Source: Gemmatimonadota bacterium
GTDB lineage: Bacteria > JAAXHH01
Assembly (NCBI GenBank): GCA_009835325.1
Contig: VXWP01000053.1
Location: forward strand, 1-46,338
DNA: 46,338 nt
Direction of reading: 5' to 3'
Positions 41,141 through 46,338 of this stretch are shown piece after piece (the first letter of the stretch is position 1; every line of letters begins with the position of its first letter). The notes under the pieces are model-generated. The model saw only the letters and a list, made by a program, of their open reading frames with translations, had not been told where the DNA came from and ran no database searches. Both the position numbers and the translations under genes were made by a program.

Positions 41141-42253
41141 ATGTCGAGAAACACCCCGAAGATTCGAGTCCTCCTTTCAGCCCTGGTGGCATTGGCCTTG
41201 CTCGCCGCATATCCCCCAAGCCAGGCATCGGCCCAGAACCAAACCATCACCGTCGTCAGCTTCGGCGGCTCCTACTCCCGTGCCTGTGAGAAGGGATACC
41301 ACGAGCGGTTCGAAGCGGAAACGGGCATCAAGATCAATTTCGAGGACTACAATGGCGGGCTGGCGCAGATCCGCGCGCAGGTGGACGTGGGAAACGTATA
41401 CTGGGACGTAGTTGACATGAATGTGGCCGATATCGTCCGGGGTTGCGATGAAGGACTGCTCGTTCCAATCAACATCGACGATTTTTCTCCGGGCGCTGAT
41501 GGCACGCCGGCCGCGGATGATTTCGTTGAGGGTACGGTCTCGGAATGCGGCGTGACGACCCTCTTCTTTTCGACGGTTATCGCGTACAACGACGAACGCA
41601 TCGGCGACGTGAAGCCCAAGACCGTCGACGACTTCTTCGATCTGGAAAAGTTCCCGGGCCGCCGGGGCATGCGGCGGGTTCCGCGGGTCAATCTCGAATT
41701 CGCGCTGATGGCGGACGGGGTGCCGCTGGACGAGGTATATGCCACGCTGGACACGGAGGCGGGCATCGCGCGGGCCTTCCGCAAGCTGGATACCATCAAG
41801 GAACACATCATATGGTGGGAGACCGGGGCCCATCCGCCGCAGTTGCTGGCCGACGGCGAGGTCGTGATGACCACGGCCTACAACGGGCGCATCTTCAACG
41901 CGCAGGTGCTGGAAGATCAGCCTTTCGTCATCGTCTGGGACGGCCAGGTCCTGGATACGAGCGGGTTCGGCATCGTCGAAGGCACGCGCAACCTCGAAGC
42001 CGCACTCCGGTTTTTCGACTTCGCCGCCACGGCGGAGTCCATGGCCGGCCTCGCCCGGTACATCGCCTACAGTCCGACGCGCCGTTCCGCCATGCCGCTG
42101 ATCTCGACCCACGCCGAGACGGGCGTGGACATGAGACCGTATATGCCCACGACCCCGGAGAACGCCGCGCGCGCCTTGCACAACGACTGGGAATGGTGGA
42201 GCGACAACGGCGAAGAAATGAACGAGCGTTTCAGCACGTGGCTGGCGCGGTGA
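41141..42253 (+). CDS. ABC-type extracellular solute-binding protein, tandem copy 1
   Basis: This 370-residue periplasmic binding protein has a signal peptide (VLLSALVALALLAAYPPSQA, cleaved near ASA-QN). The mature chain TITVVSFGGSYSRACEKGYH, then YWDVVDMNVADIVRGCDEGL, is typical of PotD-like polyamine or organic-cation binding proteins. It would capture a small solute for an ABC importer. No permease or ATPase gene is nearby, so it relies on a transporter elsewhere or acts as a sensor. The next gene is a close paralogue. GGAG lies 10 nt upstream of the ATG. The ligand cannot be read from sequence. Confidence 0.9.
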   Translation: MSRNTPKIRVLLSALVALALLAAYPPSQASAQNQTITVVSFGGSYSRACEKGYHERFEAETGIKINFEDYNGGLAQIRAQVDVGNVYWDVVDMNVADIVRGCDEGLLVPINIDDFSPGADGTPAADDFVEGTVSECGVTTLFFSTVIAYNDERIGDVKPKTVDDFFDLEKFPGRRGMRRVPRVNLEFALMADGVPLDEVYATLDTEAGIARAFRKLDTIKEHIIWWETGAHPPQLLADGEVVMTTAYNGRIFNAQVLEDQPFVIVWDGQVLDTSGFGIVEGTRNLEAALRFFDFAATAESMAGLARYIAYSPTRRSAMPLISTHAETGVDMRPYMPTTPENAARALHNDWEWWSDNGEEMNERFSTWLAR

Positions 42254-42300
42254 GTCGGCGCGGTGAGGAGACAGAAGACAGAAGACCGAGCAGTTCCCCC

Positions 42301-43395
42301 ATGATTCGTATAGTCCTTTCGGCCCTGGTGGTGTTAGCCTGGCTCTCTGCATATCCTCCGGGCCAGGTATCCGCCCAAAACCAGACGATCACCGTCGTCA
42401 GTTTCGGCGGATCTTACGCCCGGGCCTGTGATAGAAGCTACCACGATCGGTTCGAGGCGGAAACAGGCATCAGGATCAACCTGGAGGACTACACCGGAGG
42501 ATTGGCGCAGATCCGTGCCCAGGTGGAGATGGGTAACGTGTTCTGGGATGTTGTTGATCTGAACATGCCCGAACTCGTCCGGGGTTGCGACGAAGGGCTG
42601 CTCGTTCCCGTCAGCATCGACGACCTGCCAAAGGGCGCCGACGGCGCGTCCGTAACAGATGATTTCGTCGAGGGTACGATCACCGAATGCGGTGCGACCA
42701 AGTTGTTCTTTTCGAGGATGATCGCATACAACGACGAGCGTATCGGCGACCTGAAACCCACCACAACAGCCGACTTCTTCGATCTGGAAAAGTTTCCGGG
42801 AAGACGGGGAATGAAACGTTCGCCCGTGGCCAATCTCGAGTTTGCCCTTATGGCTGACGGCGTTCCACAGGAGGACGTATATAACACGCTGGACACCGAG
42901 GAAGGTGTTCGCCGCGCGTTCCGCAAACTGGACACGATCAAGGAACAGATCGTATGGTGGGAGACGGCTGCCCATCCCCCTCAGATGCTGGCCGATGGCG
43001 AGGTAACGATGACCACGGCAGCCAATGGACGTATCTTCAATGCCCAGGAGCTTGAGGGACAACCCTTCGTCATACTCTGGAACAGCCAGATTCTGTATAC
43101 GAGCGGCTATGGCATCGTCGAGGGTACGCGCAACCTCGAAGCCGCACGCCGGTTTCTCAGGTATGCCAGCAAAGCGGAGTCCATGGCCAACCTTGCCCGT
43201 TACATCGCCTACAGCCCGACGCGCCGTTCCGCCATGCCCCTGATTTCGACCCACGTAGAGACTGGCGTGGACATGAAACCGCATATGCCCACGAGTCCGG
43301 AAAACGTGGCGCGCGCCCTGCACAACGACTGGGAATGGTGGAGCGACAACGGCGAAGAGATGAACGAGCGGTTCAGCACATGGCTGGCGCGGTGA
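42301..43395 (+). CDS. ABC-type extracellular solute-binding protein, tandem copy 2
   Basis: This 364-residue close paralogue of the preceding gene has the same signal-peptide pattern (IVLSALVVLAWLSAYPPGQV) and shares most of the mature chain, including FDLEKFPGRRGM, the SPTRRSAMPLISTH block and the identical C-terminus NERFSTWLAR. Differences gather around the middle (IDDFSPGADG versus IDDLPKGADG; AYNGRIFNAQVLED versus AANGRIFNAQELEG), where ligand contacts could vary. The ATG at 42301 starts the signal peptide, although the frame is open far upstream through the first copy. The 3' flanks of both copies share gcggtgagg-like sequence, marking the duplication boundary. It is followed 19 nt later by PhyH3. 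Confidence 0.9.
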   Translation: MIRIVLSALVVLAWLSAYPPGQVSAQNQTITVVSFGGSYARACDRSYHDRFEAETGIRINLEDYTGGLAQIRAQVEMGNVFWDVVDLNMPELVRGCDEGLLVPVSIDDLPKGADGASVTDDFVEGTITECGATKLFFSRMIAYNDERIGDLKPTTTADFFDLEKFPGRRGMKRSPVANLEFALMADGVPQEDVYNTLDTEEGVRRAFRKLDTIKEQIVWWETAAHPPQMLADGEVTMTTAANGRIFNAQELEGQPFVILWNSQILYTSGYGIVEGTRNLEAARRFLRYASKAESMANLARYIAYSPTRRSAMPLISTHVETGVDMKPHMPTSPENVARALHNDWEWWSDNGEEMNERFSTWLAR

Positions 43396-43414
43396 GGAGA
43401 CAAGGGAGACTTAG

Positions 43415-44329
43415 ATGCCTCTCGCGATGACGCCAAAACAGGCCCAAGACTTTGACGAGGGGGGCTTTATCGTTCTCGAGGAGTTCTTCGATCCTTCCGA
43501 ACTCGACCGGCTGCTCAGCGCCATCGAAGAGGTCGGCGAACGGATAAGATCAGAGAAGAACCTCGGTCCCGATGACCCCTATGCCGTGCGCAATGCCCTG
43601 GCGCATCACGATGCGTTTCTCGATCTCATCGATCACCCGCGTATGCTGCCCCTGGTGGTGGACGCGATCGGCTGGAACATCCAGATCCGCACTACGCACC
43701 TGGACGTCCGGCCTCCGTATCCCGAGGACCTGAAGGCGCGGATTTCAGGCGTCGGCAAGGGTGAAGACCACGAGGCGGGATACCGCAATGTCGGCTGGCA
43801 TCCCGACCTGGCGAGCGACGACCTGTTCATGGCGCCGTCCCTCGATGGACGCCTGCCGTACATGGAGGTCAAGGTCTTCTACGTGCTATACGACATGACC
43901 GAATCCGATTGCGGCAACCTGTGGCTGGTGCCGGGCAGCCACCGGCGCCGGCCCGCGGAACTGTTCGGACGGGAAAACGGGACGGATCCGGAAGGGGCGG
44001 TCGAGCTCAAGTTGCCGATCGGCTCGGCCGTGTTGTGGCGCACTGCGGTGTGGCACTGCGTCGGCCCCAACCTCTCGCGGAAGACGCGCAAGATCATGCA
44101 CGTGGGATACCACTACCGCTGGCTTCGGCCGACCGACTTCAACGAGCAGGATCCCGGACTCATCGAAAGAAGCCCGCCCATCCGGCGGCAGCTGCTGGGC
44201 GCCCTGTCCCCGAAGGGCGACCCGATGGGACCGGATCCCTATTACCATCCCGCGTCCCGGCATTGGATGTCGGAAGACAAGGACGACGTTCCGCTCCGCG
44301 AGTGGGCCGAGCGCATCGCCGAAGGTTAG
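43415..44329 (+). CDS. Phytanoyl-CoA dioxygenase (PhyH) family protein 3
   Basis: This 304-residue iron/2-oxoglutarate oxygenase shows H129-x-D131 in NVGWHPDLAS, distal H214 in TAVWHCVGPNLSRKTRK and an Arg (R222 or R225) for 2-oxoglutarate. It opens MTPKQAQDFDEGGFIVLEEF and has the NLWLVPGSHRRRP segment. GGGAG lies about 6 nt before the ATG. It starts 19 nt after the second binding-protein gene and is probably co-transcribed with it, so the imported solute might be its substrate or a precursor; this is inference. It converges with the sulfatase gene. Confidence 0.91.
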   Translation: MPLAMTPKQAQDFDEGGFIVLEEFFDPSELDRLLSAIEEVGERIRSEKNLGPDDPYAVRNALAHHDAFLDLIDHPRMLPLVVDAIGWNIQIRTTHLDVRPPYPEDLKARISGVGKGEDHEAGYRNVGWHPDLASDDLFMAPSLDGRLPYMEVKVFYVLYDMTESDCGNLWLVPGSHRRRPAELFGRENGTDPEGAVELKLPIGSAVLWRTAVWHCVGPNLSRKTRKIMHVGYHYRWLRPTDFNEQDPGLIERSPPIRRQLLGALSPKGDPMGPDPYYHPASRHWMSEDKDDVPLREWAERIAEG

Positions 44330-44379
44330 ATTCCAGTTCCCGCTTCGCGAATAGCCCGGGTTAATATGCATGGCCCCGG

Positions 44380-45840
44380 CTAATACGCCCCCTTGATTCG
44401 CCCGAACCATCCGTGCAGTGGATCACCCATTTTCTCCATGTAGCGATCCATCCGACCCATTAAATCCTGTCTTACAGTTTCATATTCCGGTTCCCCGTAC
44501 ACGTTGTCGAGCTGGTAGGGGTCGCGCAGCAGATCGTACAGCTCGCCGGGATCGGCCGAATTAAAGGTGAACTGGTGGGTTCGGGTGCGGACCATGCGCT
44601 GATTGGCGACGGTGAAGTGGCGGTCGAATACGCAGTAGACTTCCTCGCGCCCATTCGCAAAGGGGCGACCTTCGATGGCCGGGAGAAAGGACTGGCCATC
44701 GAGATCGGCGGGCACTTCGACACCCGCAGCGTCGAGGGACGAGAGCATGATTTCGTGGAGGTAGACGAACTCCTCGCAGGCCGTGCCGGGCGCATGACAG
44801 CCGGGATGGGCAATGACGAGGGGGATGCGGTAGATCTCGTCGTACATGAATTCGCCCTTCTCGATCAGCTTGTGCGCGCCGAGGCAGTCGCCGTGGTCGG
44901 CGGTGTATACGATGATGGTGTTGTCGAGTTCGCCCAGTTTCTCCAGGTGCGCCACGACGCGTCCCACCATGTCGTCGAGGAGTGTGCAGTGCCCGAAATA
45001 GCGTGCGCCGATTTCCTGGAATCCTTCCCAGCCGTAGTCGCCCAGCCCCCAGAGGTTTTCGATGAGCTTCTGACGATAGGGCTTCTTCTCGAAGGTCTCG
45101 GCGTACCCCGGATGCTCAGGAATAGACTTCGGGTCGTACATGGAGAAGTACGGCTCCGGGACCAGCGAAGGGCTGTGCGGACCCCAGAAATTGGCCCACA
45201 GGAAGAAGGGTTCCTCGCTGCCGGCCACCTCGTCGAGCACGCGGATGGCTTCCTCCGCGACGAAGTACTCGATGCACGACTCGACCGGCCCTTCGTGCAG
45301 GGCGAACATCTCCTGGCGCTGGTTCGAGGGATTCGTGCCGACGTAGCGGTGCGAAACCGTGGGCGGCGGGTCGAAACCGTGCTCTTTCAGATAGTCGGCG
45401 TAATAGTTGTGGCTGCTTAGACTGCCGCCGAACTGCAGGCCAGGGAGCAGATTCCCCCCGGGGAAGCCGTAGCCCATGAAATCCTTGCCGGTGAACCCGT
45501 AGCCCGTGGGACCGGTTTCCTGGTCCACGTGCCACTTTCCGGCATACCCGCAGCGGTAACCTGCATCCGACAGGTAGTGGTTTATGCCGCGCACGCCCTC
45601 GTTCAGGCACAGGCCGTTGGCCGTGACCCCGTGCCTGTGCGGATAGAGCCCCGTGTAGAAGGAGGCGCGGGCCGGCGAGCAGATCGCCGTCGGCGTGAAC
45701 GCCCAGTCGAAACGCACGCCCCGCGCGGCCAGGGCGTCGATATGCGGCGTCCGGCACACCTCGTTCAGCCCGTAGCAACTCACCGTGTCTAGCCGTTGCT
45801 GGTCGGACATCAGGACGACGATATTGGGTTGCTTGGGCAA
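44380..45840 (-). CDS. Type I (formylglycine) sulfatase
   Basis: This 486-residue arylsulfatase-family hydrolase carries the formylglycine motif CSPAR with C54, the calcium-binding N-terminus VLMSDQQRLD, GYAGKWH and the second metal site YTADHGDCLGAHK. C54 must be oxidised to formylglycine by an FGE or anSME, which is not encoded here. There is no signal peptide, so it is predicted cytoplasmic, as for choline-sulfatase-like or phosphonate-hydrolase-like members. The start is a TTG with AGGAG 6 nt upstream. The substrate is unknown. It converges with PhyH3. Confidence 0.93.
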   Translation of the reverse strand: MPKQPNIVVLMSDQQRLDTVSCYGLNEVCRTPHIDALAARGVRFDWAFTPTAICSPARASFYTGLYPHRHGVTANGLCLNEGVRGINHYLSDAGYRCGYAGKWHVDQETGPTGYGFTGKDFMGYGFPGGNLLPGLQFGGSLSSHNYYADYLKEHGFDPPPTVSHRYVGTNPSNQRQEMFALHEGPVESCIEYFVAEEAIRVLDEVAGSEEPFFLWANFWGPHSPSLVPEPYFSMYDPKSIPEHPGYAETFEKKPYRQKLIENLWGLGDYGWEGFQEIGARYFGHCTLLDDMVGRVVAHLEKLGELDNTIIVYTADHGDCLGAHKLIEKGEFMYDEIYRIPLVIAHPGCHAPGTACEEFVYLHEIMLSSLDAAGVEVPADLDGQSFLPAIEGRPFANGREEVYCVFDRHFTVANQRMVRTRTHQFTFNSADPGELYDLLRDPYQLDNVYGEPEYETVRQDLMGRMDRYMEKMGDPLHGWFGRIKGAY

Positions 45841-46234
45841 TGGGTTCTCCTCTCTGCGGCGGTGGTCGGTTTTATTCTAACGAAGGTAATGGGCGCCCAC
45901 CAGACGAAGTGATGGGTGACCATGCTACGTAGGCATGGGTGCCCACTCGGCGAAGGCGACGGGCGCTTTTACTTTTTTAGTATTCAGTGTTCTGATTAAC
46001 GCATTTCAATCAATGAACTTAAACTAGTTGTCCCGGTCAAGGATGCTCACTCATATTCACTGCCTCGTAAACCCGCCAATCACGAATGAAATCCGGCATA
46101 CGGTATTATTCGAGTTGCCGAAACGTAGAGCACCCCACTTATTACCAGTTGAACCTATTTACATCCTGAATATCCTGAAAACCCCGCTGCCCAGAACGTA
46201 TCGCGTGGAGTTCGTAATTCACGGAGTTCGCCAC
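45841..46234. other. Lower-GC spacer with degenerate repeats
   Basis: About 390 bases without a credible gene. The sulfatase-proximal part holds imperfect repeats at 45881-45966 built on (a/g)tgggcgcccac- and gaaggcgacgggcgc-like words. The rest is AT-richer with no clear promoter or hairpin. Confidence 0.5.
45881..45966. repeat. Imperfect short repeats, possible decayed dispersed element
   Basis: Related words occur at 45881-45900 (cgaaggtaatgggcgcccac), 45906-45921 (gaagtgatgggtgacc), 45931-45946 (aggcatgggtgcccac) and 45951-45966 (cgaaggcgacgggcgc). They look like diverged copies of one short unit. No coding potential is seen. Confidence 0.5.
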
Positions 46235-46338
46235 TTGATTAAATGGCAAATCTACCTTGCACTATCGACGCTGATTACCTGTGCCGTCTGCGTTACCATC
46301 AGCGTTACCGCCCAGGAATCGCCGGATTTCGAAGAAAC
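46235..46338 (+). CDS. 5' end of a secreted-protein gene (cut by window edge)
   Basis: A TTG at 46235 has GGAG 8 nt upstream and opens a frame that runs off the window. The 34 visible residues form a signal peptide: a Lys near the start, a hydrophobic core (YLALSTLITCAVCVTISV) and a TAQ-type cleavage site followed by acidic residues. Only export can be inferred; the mature protein lies outside the window. Confidence 0.6.
   Translation, partial: MIKWQIYLALSTLITCAVCVTISVTAQESPDFEE

Noticed and set aside
44330-44379. GC-rich imperfect inverted repeat (tagcccggg / ccccggcta) between PhyH3 and the sulfatase
   Set aside because: The arms do not pair cleanly and no T-run follows, so a terminator call is not supported.
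1-46338. CRISPR array, tRNA/rRNA genes, insertion sequences, phage integrase
   Set aside because: Looked for and not seen: no regular repeat-spacer pattern, no recognisable RNA gene, and no transposase or integrase-like protein.

Overview
The window is a GC-rich bacterial chromosome segment with tightly packed genes. The cell is Gram-negative: it has two RND pumps with a periplasmic adaptor, a Spy/CpxP-like periplasmic protein, an HtrA protease, and phosphatidylserine/phosphatidylethanolamine synthesis. Three phytanoyl-CoA-dioxygenase-like oxygenases, a one-cysteine sulfatase, a xylose-isomerase-like sugar enzyme, a NagB/PIG-L fusion and a corrinoid methyl-transfer cassette together resemble uncultured marine or soil lineages such as Latescibacterota, Poribacteria or relatives. 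That placement is inference from gene content only. Several genes appear to start with TTG behind a good Shine-Dalgarno sequence. No rRNA, tRNA, CRISPR array, insertion sequence or prophage was seen.

Region 1 (1-11.3 kb, almost all minus strand). After an orphan HicB-like gene comes a C1 cassette. In transcription order it is a PanE-like reductase, a homocysteine S-methyltransferase-like protein, a small 'Virulence_fact' family protein, an unrecognised protein made of two similar halves each with a C-G-x2-H motif, a UroD-family (MtaA/CmuA-like) methyltransferase, a corrinoid protein, an ASKHA/2Fe-2S corrinoid activator and a tandem GNAT protein. The parts fit a split, RamA-type-reactivated methyl-transfer system that could pass methyl groups to homocysteine. 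Upstream lie a glucosamine-6-phosphate-deaminase/deacetylase fusion and a SAM methyltransferase.

Region 2 (11.4-23.8 kb). A sugar isomerase converges on a PhyH oxygenase. Then comes a plus-strand envelope operon: ECF sigma factor, membrane anti-sigma candidate, Spy-like protein, RND adaptor, a small unknown secreted protein and two RND pumps, closed by a strong bidirectional terminator. No outer-membrane channel gene is present.

Region 3 (23.8-37.8 kb). On the minus strand are type I glutamine synthetase with its adenylylation tyrosine, a terminator, a half-length GlnE and an ECF-sigma/ankyrin fusion. On the plus strand a near-consensus sigma-70 promoter precedes htrA-psd-pssA-DUF4321 and a secreted FG-GAP protein, followed by gatA-gatB without gatC.

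Region 4 (37.8-46.3 kb) looks accessory. It holds three tandem paralogous small membrane/coiled-coil genes, a second PhyH gene, a DUF3883 nuclease-like gene with palindromes upstream, two tandem solute-binding proteins without a transporter, a third PhyH gene, a sulfatase, a repeat-bearing spacer and the beginning of a secreted-protein gene.

The strongest candidates for something undescribed are the two-fold-symmetric C-G-x2-H protein in the corrinoid cassette, the three-gene coiled-coil array, the sigma/ankyrin fusion and the half-length GlnE next to glnA.
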